Positions 17,499 through 24,777 of a stretch of DNA of 64,000 nucleotides are shown piece after piece. Position 1 is the stretch's first letter; every line of letters begins with the position of its first letter. A model generated the notes under the pieces. The model was not told where the DNA came from. It saw nothing but the letters and a program-made list of their open reading frames with translations, and did not search any database. Source of the stretch: Hirschia sp964342355 (lineage in GTDB: Bacteria; Pseudomonadota; Alphaproteobacteria; Caulobacterales; Hyphomonadaceae); contig CAYFFG010000011.1 of NCBI GenBank assembly GCA_964342355.1, positions 1 through 64,000 on the forward strand, given 5' to 3'. The position numbers and the translations under genes were made by a program.

Positions 17499-20204
17499 TT
17501 ATCTTTGTTGGGTGATGTTTTTTGTTTTGTAGGTCCATTCAGGATCTACACAGAGCTCGCAATCATCACCTATGAAGACTTTTGCTGCTGCAGAGTCGGA
17601 TTTTAACTGCCAATCCAACCAATCTGTTATGACTTCTGCAAATCGGCCGCCATTCTTGTCCTTGTGTGTTGCGAAGTGACCAGCGTCGTTCATTGAGCCA
17701 TAGAAAACAGGAACATGATTGATACGTTCAACGTCATCCGTTGCATTTTCATATGCAGCATCTCTTGCGCCACCGTCTATGTAAAGAACTGGTGTGTGAA
17801 TGGATTTGAGCGTCTCTTTAGTAGCTGTAGATAATGACAGTCCGCCCGGCCCTACGAAGACGCCGCTATTGATTACGGCAATCGTATCTATGCGCTGATC
17901 ATAGGCGGCTTCAATCGTCATAAGGCCACCGCAAGACTGCCCCATCACAGCTATCTTACTGGAATCAATTTTATATGGAGAGACTTCATTGACAGCAGTG
18001 TGTGCTTCTGCCCAGTCAATCGCTTCAATAAGGTGTTTTCCTTTTGTCGGATTTTGATGAGAAGGGTCAAATTCGCCAGCTGCTATAACGACATATCCAT
18101 GAGAAGCCACTTTTGTAAGTGTTTTTTCAAACATGCGCCCATCGTTACGGCATGCTCCGTTTCCCCAAACCACAAGAGGCATAGGACTATTAACATCGGT
18201 GGGATAAAATACCGTGTGGGAGCCTAGCCCTGGTACGGGCTCTATATTTACGTTGGTGTGCGGGCCTAGCGCAGTGCCCGGACCTTCCGGCTCAGGCGCT
18301 TCGGATAAAAGCTTCGACATATCTCGTTGGATAGTCTGCCTCATCGCTGCTTGCTCAATTTCAGAATTCATTTGGTTCTGAAGGGGAATAACTGGAAGCT
18401 CTACATAGGAAGCGTGTTCGCCTCCCGTGAGAATATTGACAAACTTGTTTGTGTTTCCTTTTGCGCTTTCAGGATCTGTGACTGCAATTTCTAGTTTGAT
18501 TTGATGCCCTTCTTCAAAAACATAGGAAATAGGCAACATTTCAAACGAGAGCTTAACGGGCTGATCTGTAGGTAGAGAGCTCGCATCTTCAGAAAGATGG
18601 GTTCTCCAGGGTAGTCCAAGTGTGTCATATGGCGCTGTAGAAGTTGTGCGATGGGATGCACGCAGACGTCCCAGCATCTGGTATGAGCGCTCTTCACCAT
18701 CAGGCGCAACATCGACCAGAGTAGCAGTGATGTCGGCATCTGACTCTTGGGAGCTGATCCACACATTTATCACCGGATGACCGGTGATCTGTAGCGGCGC
18801 CTCCAAGGGTTCTGTTAAAAAAGCCGTCGCTGTTTTATTTCGAGATATAGTAACAGTCTGTGAGAGCGGTCGATCAGAAAAAGAGACTGCAATTTTGCCT
18901 TCTTCGTCAAATTTGTTTCCCACAAGCAAATTGGCTGAAGACAGGTAAAGTGGTTGTCTCTCCTCTTCGGCTAGCGGCCAGCTTTTGCTTGTTTTCCATT
19001 CGTTTTCAGACGCTGCGTTATAAGTGTAATAAGTGACAGGATCCTCATCCATAACACCATTGTCGATGTCCTTGAGCCAGTAATCAAAGAAGCGGAGCTC
19101 CTCCACGACCAGATCAAAACCGGTTTCTGATTTCACTGTCGACCAGTCACAATGCTGAGCAGGGCCCACCAGAAGCTTTGTAGTGTCTGGATTCAGGTTG
19201 TTAAATGTTAGGAATGATCCATGTTTGGTTCCGGCCTCATCCCAGTTAACAACTGCCATCACACCAGTATCTGCCTTTAGAAGTTGATCGTGATAGTTGT
19301 GAGGACTTGAAACAAACCACCACTCAAGACCGGTCTTTTCCGATACGCTATCTTTAAAGGGAACAATGCCTACGGAATCGATGTTATTCGCATGTTCGGC
19401 TTTTGCTGCCTCCAAAAGCTGTTCTCCCTTGGGGCCATCAACAGGTATTGCCATCATGTCTCTTCTAGCGACAATATCTTCAATGTTGGCTTGGCCAGGA
19501 GGCGCAATAGGCCTTAGTGGAGCCACACCGCCAAGTGTTGTAAATTGATACGCATCAAACTCAGCGCTCATGGGTATGATCGCTTTGAGGGACGGTGGGC
19601 GCGTTGTTAGAGCTTGCATTTGGCTTCCGCCAGTTGCTGAACACCCCCACATTTCTACCTTTCCATTGCTCCACGGTTGGTCGGCGAACCATTCTGTGAG
19701 GTCGTAAGCGTCCCACTTGGCTGCCTCAACCCATTCGCCACGGTTATAGCCGATGTTGGTTCCAAAGCTGGCAAATACGCCGCGAAAATCTGCGATAGCG
19801 ACGTTGTAACCGTATTGCACAAGGTTAAGAGCGTATCCGGGATAGTGGGACGCAGCAGGTTGACCGCGAAAGTCTCTACGGTTGTAGGGAGAATGCATCC
19901 AAACAACAGGTAGCTCATCGGTTGCTAACTCGCCATTGTTTGTTGGGCGAAACAGATCAACAGCCAGCTTTGTTCCATCTCTCACTTCGACATAAAAGGA
20001 TTGCCGCTCGTGACCATCATAAGCAACCTCGGAGTAGCCTTCATAACGGCCGGGTTGAGACACCTTGGCGCTCTCTGATACTGCCTGTGATGTGCTGATT
20101 GTGTCTGATGTATCCTTTGCGGCATTGTTGTTCACACAGCCGGTCACAAGGACCAAACTGATGGTCATTGAGATACTAATAGTTTTCATTCGCTTGTGAT
20201 CCAT
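17499..20204 (-). CDS. CocE/NonD-type hydrolase lipoprotein with a second C-terminal alpha/beta-hydrolase domain
   Basis: 901 residues. Lipoprotein signal with lipobox LVTGC (Cys23). Residues ~60-400 match the X-Pro dipeptidyl-peptidase/cocaine-esterase catalytic domain: VRDGTKLAVDLFRP, HSPYNRRD, IADFRGVFAS and nucleophile elbow GCSATG (Ser189). Residues ~440-620 match the jelly-roll XPP C-terminal domain. A further ~250 residues then form a separate alpha/beta hydrolase with elbow GQSCGG (Ser757), FYPTDVNSPMPLVVWGNG and a C-terminal NDAGHF with probable catalytic His. CocE-family enzymes usually stop at 550-650 residues, so the third part is a fusion. Substrate unknown; ester or amide hydrolysis on the cell surface or in the periplasm is inferred. 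The start is supported by GGGGAGGAAAAA before the ATG. A LacI-like palindrome lies just upstream. Confidence 0.85.
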   Translation of the reverse strand: MDHKRMKTISISMTISLVLVTGCVNNNAAKDTSDTISTSQAVSESAKVSQPGRYEGYSEVAYDGHERQSFYVEVRDGTKLAVDLFRPTNNGELATDELPVVWMHSPYNRRDFRGQPAASHYPGYALNLVQYGYNVAIADFRGVFASFGTNIGYNRGEWVEAAKWDAYDLTEWFADQPWSNGKVEMWGCSATGGSQMQALTTRPPSLKAIIPMSAEFDAYQFTTLGGVAPLRPIAPPGQANIEDIVARRDMMAIPVDGPKGEQLLEAAKAEHANNIDSVGIVPFKDSVSEKTGLEWWFVSSPHNYHDQLLKADTGVMAVVNWDEAGTKHGSFLTFNNLNPDTTKLLVGPAQHCDWSTVKSETGFDLVVEELRFFDYWLKDIDNGVMDEDPVTYYTYNAASENEWKTSKSWPLAEEERQPLYLSSANLLVGNKFDEEGKIAVSFSDRPLSQTVTISRNKTATAFLTEPLEAPLQITGHPVINVWISSQESDADITATLVDVAPDGEERSYQMLGRLRASHRTTSTAPYDTLGLPWRTHLSEDASSLPTDQPVKLSFEMLPISYVFEEGHQIKLEIAVTDPESAKGNTNKFVNILTGGEHASYVELPVIPLQNQMNSEIEQAAMRQTIQRDMSKLLSEAPEPEGPGTALGPHTNVNIEPVPGLGSHTVFYPTDVNSPMPLVVWGNGACRNDGRMFEKTLTKVASHGYVVIAAGEFDPSHQNPTKGKHLIEAIDWAEAHTAVNEVSPYKIDSSKIAVMGQSCGGLMTIEAAYDQRIDTIAVINSGVFVGPGGLSLSTATKETLKSIHTPVLYIDGGARDAAYENATDDVERINHVPVFYGSMNDAGHFATHKDKNGGRFAEVITDWLDWQLKSDSAAAKVFIGDDCELCVDPEWTYKTKNITQQR

Positions 20205-20220
20205 TTTTTCCTCCCCTTAA

Positions 20221-20234
20221 TGCAAGCGCTTGCA
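20221..20234. promoter_or_regulatory. LacI/GalR-type operator palindrome
   Basis: Perfect 14-bp palindrome TGCAAGCGCTTGCA, matching the LacI-family pattern TGnAAnCGnTTnCA with its central CG. It lies 16-30 bp before the start codon of the hydrolase at 20204. No LacI-family gene is in the window, so the regulator would act in trans. Confidence 0.6.
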
Positions 20235-20330
20235 AGTCGTGCTAGATATCTAACCCGATTTCTGAACAGGTAAAATGTATTTTGGAAAAGGATTGCCTCA
20301 GCGAATGAAATATGGCGAATCCATTTTATG

Positions 20331-20348
20331 ATTCTACAGCCGTAGAAT
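20331..20348. promoter_or_regulatory. inverted repeat upstream of the hydrolase
   Basis: ATTCTAC-AGCC-GTAGAAT, 7-bp arms with a 4-bp centre, just after the TetR stop at 20356. No T-run follows on the minus strand, so it is a better candidate for a TetR operator than a terminator. Confidence 0.4.
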
Positions 20349-20355
20349 GAGGTCG

Positions 20356-21015
20356 TTAGATTTCTTTCAGTAGGGAAGCCAACATCTGTTTTTGAAATTC
20401 CTTCAGGAGCTCAACTGAATCCGACGCCCCTACCCTTGACCCTTTGCGAAGTGAATCAATTGCCAAGCCGCGTAGACATGCCGCATACAATTGCACAAAA
20501 GCGAACACTTTGGTTTTGTGATGCTCTGTTCGTAACCCCATGTCTTGAGCAAGCTGCCAGACACGCTCTTTATGGCGACGATCAAGGTCGTCATTGATTT
20601 CTTCAAATCGGTCCGCAAGCTCTGGGTCGCTTCTGGTGCTCAATACCAATTCGATTCGCGCAATACCTGAGGGGGACAACATTGCCTCCCAAAGCACATC
20701 CACAAGCCGCAAAAACACCTCTTTGGGTGATTCCAGCTTGGCCAATTTTGAGCGGTGCAGCTGTCCTCTCATGACAGTCATTTCTTCTGCGACCGCGATC
20801 ATCAGATCGGCTTTTGTTGGGAAGTGGTGCAACATAGCGCCGCGACTTACGCAGGCACGCTTCGCGACCATAGTAGTGGTAGTCTGATGATAACCAAACT
20901 GATGGAGACAATCGATAGTGGCCTCAATCAACTTTGAGCGTGTTTGAGCGCTGCGTTGGGCATTTGGAATGCGTGTTGATTTCGTGATGGAGGCTTGCTC
21001 GTTGTTTTCAGTCAT
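20356..21015 (-). CDS. TetR/AcrR family transcriptional regulator
   Basis: 219 residues. N-terminal helix-turn-helix at residues ~30-75 (LIEATIDCLHQFGYHQTTTTMVAKRACVSRGAMLHHFPTKADL) with the TetR signature; the ligand-binding domain is not assignable. It lies upstream of the hydrolase on the same strand with a 151-bp gap that holds two palindromes. Regulation of the hydrolase or of itself is plausible but inferred. Confidence 0.88.
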   Translation of the reverse strand: MTENNEQASITKSTRIPNAQRSAQTRSKLIEATIDCLHQFGYHQTTTTMVAKRACVSRGAMLHHFPTKADLMIAVAEEMTVMRGQLHRSKLAKLESPKEVFLRLVDVLWEAMLSPSGIARIELVLSTRSDPELADRFEEINDDLDRRHKERVWQLAQDMGLRTEHHKTKVFAFVQLYAACLRGLAIDSLRKGSRVGASDSVELLKEFQKQMLASLLKEI

Positions 21016-21471
21016 ATCACTAAATGAGGCTCAGTATTAAAGCATAGCGTTCGTTAGTGAAGCGATTTTGCCTGATACTCAAGGCATTATTAAGGACTGA
21101 TAGATTCTTCGATTAGGCGAGGCAAACTCCTTAAGCTCCATTCGAAACACTACTTTTATATTTTTGATCTCTCAAATGTTAGCATCAGTTTGAGGCAATA
21201 CGAGGTCAACTATTGAGCAAGTAAGTCCGCTTCGTACATAATTTACAAAACCAACTTCAGACCATTTGACGAAAGCGTAAGCGACACCCTTTGATCGCAT
21301 CAAACGCCAGCCACTGAAGGCGGCTAGAAGACACTGATGCCCGATGATGGGCCACTTTCTCGCGATGAAGCAGCTTTCGAAACCGCATTTTTGCGTGATC
21401 GAACTATTTCTGTTTCAACCGCCGAATGACAAATCCACCGCATCATTTCGGCTTCTTCAAAGAGCAAAAAA
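21016..21471. other. 456-bp porin leader region
   Basis: No convincing gene. It holds an inverted repeat CTCAAA-N12-TTTGAG (21171-21194), the hexaloop hairpin described separately (21306-21324), a second hairpin GCCC-GATGAT-GGGC (21339-21352) and a 43-codon open frame (21344-21475) whose stop overlaps the porin start. The long leader fits post-transcriptional control by the NasT protein encoded downstream. Confidence 0.5.
21306..21352 (+). promoter_or_regulatory. candidate ANTAR (NasT) target hairpins in the porin leader
   Basis: GCC(A)GCC pairs with GGCGGC around the hexaloop ACTGAA (21313-21318). A at loop position 1 and G at position 4 is the reported ANTAR recognition rule. A second hairpin, GCCC-GATGAT-GGGC (21339-21352), follows after 14 nt and keeps G4 but not A1. 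I did not find a clear overlapping terminator here, so this is weaker than the nrtA leader. Confidence 0.42.
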
Positions 21472-22707
21472 ATGAAAACGCTTTTCTCGACTAAGTCCTA
21501 CCTACTGTCCTCATCACTTCTCGCAGCTTGTTTAATTACACCAGCGAATGCGGAAGAAGTAGAAACCGCGAGCCCCCTAGCACAAGCAGTTTCCGAAACG
21601 ACGCCTATTTTCAATTTCAGGCTTCGTTATGAAGGTGTTGAGCAAGACGGTTTCGCCAATGAAGCTGACGCTCTTACATACCGCATCCGCGCGGGGTTTG
21701 AGACAGGTGCGCTTAATAACACCAAACTATTGGTCGAGTTTGATCACATCGACGACTTGGTCGATGATTATAACTCGACGATCAATGGCAAGGGCGCCTA
21801 TCCAGTTGTGGCAGACCCTCAAACCACTGAACTTAACCGCTTCCAGCTAACGAATACATCTCTTCCAGACACAACTGTAACTCTTGGTCGCCAGCGCATT
21901 ATTTTGGACGATTCACGATTTGTTGGGAACGTTGGGTGGCGCCAGAATGAGCAAACGTTTGACGCACTGCGTGTCACGAATACTGGGTTCGGTGACCTAA
22001 AAATTGATGCCGCTTACGTCAATCAAGCCAATCGTATTTTTGGTGATGACTCTCCGGCCGGACGTTGGACTGGTGATAGTTACTTGTTTAATGTTAGCCA
22101 CCCAACACCAATTGGTAGCCTTACTGGTTTTGCTTATTTGATTGATGCGGATGAAGCTGGCGCTGCTTCCTCCCAAACATTCGGCGCTCGACTAAAAGGC
22201 GGAACGCCAGTGGGGCCTGGTAAATTAAAATATACCTTTTCGCTCGCGCAGCAGTCTGATTATGGTTCGTCAAACCTAGATTATGAAGCAGATTACTATC
22301 TAATTGATGCCGCATATGTTGTTGATAAGATTAAGTTTGGCGGCGGATATGAGGTGCTTGGCGGAGATGACGCTCGCGGTTTCCAAACACCGTTTGCTAC
22401 ACTGCACAAGTTCCAGGGTTTTGCTGACAAATTCTTAGTCACTCCTGCCACAGGTATAGAAGATTTGTACGTTTCCGCTGGCTATACTCCCGGTGATCTG
22501 GGACCTTTCGCGAAAGTCAAATTCGGAATCACTTATCACGACTTTTCAGCGGAAAGCAGTTCCGGTGATTACGGGTCTGAGGTCGACTTTGTAGCTGGAG
22601 CGAAGTGGAACGTTCTAGCATTCACTCTGAAGTATGCGGACTATAGCGCGGATGGTTTCTCGACAGACACTCAAAAACTCTGGTTCCAAGTTGACTACGC
22701 GTTCTGA
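21472..22707 (+). CDS. outer membrane porin, alginate-export-like, probably for nitrate uptake
   Basis: 411 residues. Sec signal peptide (LLSSSLLAACLITPANA), then alternating hydrophobic/aromatic beta-strand patterns and a C-terminal Phe (FQVDYAF), as in outer membrane beta-barrels. Segments FNFRLRYEGVEQDGF, TYRIRAGFETG, LGRQRIILDDSRFVGNVGWRQNEQTFDALR and YHDFSAESSSGDYGSEVDFVAGAKW match the alginate-export-like porin family. The nasT start is 1 bp after its stop, so porin, nasT and nasS form an operon. Co-expression with a nitrate sensor suggests the channel admits nitrate or nitrite; this is inference from context. Confidence 0.82.
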   Translation: MKTLFSTKSYLLSSSLLAACLITPANAEEVETASPLAQAVSETTPIFNFRLRYEGVEQDGFANEADALTYRIRAGFETGALNNTKLLVEFDHIDDLVDDYNSTINGKGAYPVVADPQTTELNRFQLTNTSLPDTTVTLGRQRIILDDSRFVGNVGWRQNEQTFDALRVTNTGFGDLKIDAAYVNQANRIFGDDSPAGRWTGDSYLFNVSHPTPIGSLTGFAYLIDADEAGAASSQTFGARLKGGTPVGPGKLKYTFSLAQQSDYGSSNLDYEADYYLIDAAYVVDKIKFGGGYEVLGGDDARGFQTPFATLHKFQGFADKFLVTPATGIEDLYVSAGYTPGDLGPFAKVKFGITYHDFSAESSSGDYGSEVDFVAGAKWNVLAFTLKYADYSADGFSTDTQKLWFQVDYAF

Positions 22708-22708
22708 T

Positions 22709-23365
22709 ATGAAGACCGCCAAGGTCAAAACAGAACAAGCAAATCAGGCGGAGCAATCAGCTCCGCCTGCCGTGCCTTTGCGTGTGCTCGTGATTGATGA
22801 CAATCCCGAGCGGGCTAACCTCGTTGAACGGGGGTTGGAAAAAAACGCTATTGTACACACCGCAAGCCAACTTCAGGGAAAACAGCTTTTAGATCTGATT
22901 GCTGAAATTCTTCCAGACGTAATCATAATGGACTGTGAATCCCCAAACCGGGACTCAATTGAGAGTTTGCGAACCGTCGTTCAAAATAATCCCAAACCCA
23001 TTGTGATGTTCGTTGAAGAAGAAAATGACACAGCGCAAAGAGCAGCCATCGAAGCTGGCGTTAGCGCTTATGTTGTTGATGGGCTTACTCCCAAGCGCGT
23101 ACGCCCAGTTATAGACGTGGCCATTGCGCGGTTTCAGGTAATGGATGGTTTGCGGAGCGAACTTAAGAAAACGAAGGAAGATTTGGCCGCGCGAAAGGTC
23201 ATAGAGCGCGCTAAAGGCTTATTAATGAAAACTAGAAATATGACAGAGGAAGAGGCTTACGCAGCAATGCGAACGATGTCCCAGGAACGTGGACTGCCTT
23301 TAAAAGAGATTGCTGAAACGGTCATTTCAGTGATGAGCCTCCTGTCAGGCCCCAAACAGGAATAA
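22709..23365 (+). CDS. nasT: NasT-type ANTAR response regulator (transcription antiterminator)
   Basis: 218 residues from the ATG at 22709; earlier in-frame codons lie within the porin gene. Residues ~28-150 form a receiver-like domain (LRVLVIDDNPERANLVERGL, IIMDCESPNRDS with a candidate acceptor Asp). Residues ~155-215 form an ANTAR domain: LAARKVIERAKGLLMKTRNMTEEEAYAAMRTMSQERGLPLKEIAE. In characterised NasS-NasT systems NasT binds hexaloop hairpins in leader RNA and prevents termination of nitrate assimilation transcripts, while NasS sequesters NasT when nitrate is absent. nasS follows by 5 bp. Matching leader hairpins lie in front of nrtA and perhaps in front of the porin. Confidence 0.93.
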   Translation: MKTAKVKTEQANQAEQSAPPAVPLRVLVIDDNPERANLVERGLEKNAIVHTASQLQGKQLLDLIAEILPDVIIMDCESPNRDSIESLRTVVQNNPKPIVMFVEEENDTAQRAAIEAGVSAYVVDGLTPKRVRPVIDVAIARFQVMDGLRSELKKTKEDLAARKVIERAKGLLMKTRNMTEEEAYAAMRTMSQERGLPLKEIAETVISVMSLLSGPKQE

Positions 23366-23370
23366 CCCTC

Positions 23371-24627
23371 ATGACGTCGACAGATTTGACGATAGGTTTT
23401 GCTCGACTATCCGACTGCGCTTCGCTTGTTGCAGCAAAAGAACGTGGAGAGTTCGAGAAGCAAGGTCTAAACGTTACTTTAAAACGTTACGCCTCTTGGG
23501 CAGCCATGCGCGATGCTTTGGCGCACGGTGTTATTGATGCGGCCCAGATGTTGGCTCCAATGGTAGTTGGGTCGGCGGCAGGCCTTGGTCCCTATCCAGG
23601 CGCTTTTTCAACAAGCTTCTCCATCAATTTAAATGGTAACGCTATAACCGTTTCAAATACGCTTTATGAAACGATCAAGGCGTTGGACCCGAACAGCCTT
23701 ATTCAGCGTCCGTTACTACCCTCTGCATTAAAAACAATCGCTGCAAAGAGAAGAGAATGCGGTGAAGACCCTTTGACCTTTGCGCATGTGTATCATTATT
23801 CAATGCACGGGTATGAACTGCGGTATTGGCTTGCTGCCGCTGGTTTGGAGCCAGATTCAGACGTTAAACTGGTTGTCGTTGCGCCAGAACAAATGGTGAC
23901 GTCACTCGAAAATGGACTTATCGACGGATATTGCGTCGGGGAACCTTGGAACAGTGCTGCAATAGATGCGAACTTGGGGAAAACCCTCATCACTTCTTCT
24001 GAAATTTGGAGTAACGCTCCAGAGAAAGTTCTGGCCGTTAGAAAAAACTGGTCTCAGCAGAACGTTGAAACGCATGTAGCAATTATAAAAGCGATGCTAA
24101 AAGCTTCCCAGTGGATAGACAGACCAGACAACAGACTGACAGCTGCGCAGATTGTTAGCCGTCCTGAATACGTAGATATGCCTTTAGATATAGTACAGCC
24201 GTCCCTTACGGGCAAAGGGGTGCATACTGGCGGTGACCTCATAGAAAACATGCCCGATTTCAATGTATTTCATCGTTACTCTGCAAATTATCCATGGCGC
24301 TCTCATGCTAAATGGATATTCAGCCAAATGGTACGGTGGGGTGAAGCTTTAAGCGGAACCGACGCTGACGGTGTTGCAGAAGCTGCATATAACCCTGAGC
24401 TTTACCGAACAGCCGCAGACGAACTTGGCATAGCCTACCCAAATGTGGACGAAAAACTTGAAGGCGCACATACGCATGCCTGGCTTCAGGAGAATGCTTC
24501 TTCTCCCATTGCTATGGGCCCCGATACTTTTATGGACGGTAAAATCTTTAACCCGTCCATATCGGGGCAAACCGGAGAAAAAATCCAGGTGATGTCAGAT
24601 TTTGTTTCAGCAAAACGCGCAGGCTAG
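23371..24627 (+). CDS. nasS: NasS-type cytoplasmic nitrate/nitrite sensor (NrtA-like)
   Basis: 418 residues, homologous to the nitrate-binding protein NrtA encoded at 27724-29196, but with no signal peptide: it starts directly with the ligand-binding fold (TDLTIGFARLSDCASLVAAKERGEF). Shared motifs include SINLNGNAITVSN, HYSMHGYELRYWLAAAGLEPDSDVKL, IDGYCVGEPWN and NIW-like EIWSNAPEKVL. Lack of export plus adjacency to nasT identify it as the partner that binds NasT and releases it on binding nitrate or nitrite. Last gene of the operon, followed by a strong terminator at 24659. Confidence 0.93.
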   Translation: MTSTDLTIGFARLSDCASLVAAKERGEFEKQGLNVTLKRYASWAAMRDALAHGVIDAAQMLAPMVVGSAAGLGPYPGAFSTSFSINLNGNAITVSNTLYETIKALDPNSLIQRPLLPSALKTIAAKRRECGEDPLTFAHVYHYSMHGYELRYWLAAAGLEPDSDVKLVVVAPEQMVTSLENGLIDGYCVGEPWNSAAIDANLGKTLITSSEIWSNAPEKVLAVRKNWSQQNVETHVAIIKAMLKASQWIDRPDNRLTAAQIVSRPEYVDMPLDIVQPSLTGKGVHTGGDLIENMPDFNVFHRYSANYPWRSHAKWIFSQMVRWGEALSGTDADGVAEAAYNPELYRTAADELGIAYPNVDEKLEGAHTHAWLQENASSPIAMGPDTFMDGKIFNPSISGQTGEKIQVMSDFVSAKRAG

Positions 24628-24658
24628 AAGAACACGTTTCAAAGGAAATAATTCCAGA

Positions 24659-24691
24659 GGGCGGTGTGATAACAATCACACTGCCCTTTTT
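24659..24691 (+). terminator. terminator of the porin-nasT-nasS operon
   Basis: GGGCGGTGTGAT (24659-24670) pairs with ATCACACTGCCC (24675-24686), one G-T pair, followed by TTTTT. Confidence 0.92.
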
Positions 24692-24692
24692 A

Positions 24693-24730
24693 CAAAAAAA
24701 CGCACCATGAAATAGAAATTCATGGTGCGT
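24693..24730 (-). terminator. terminator of the nrtA-nrtB-nrtCD operon
   Basis: On the minus strand ACGCACCATGAA pairs with TTCATGGTGCGT (12-bp arms, 24730-24700), followed by seven T. It is back-to-back with the plus-strand terminator of nasS. Confidence 0.93.
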
Positions 24731-24777
24731 AGCGGTGACATTCATCAGGAGAGGACGAATGTAGAGTTGGGGAAACC

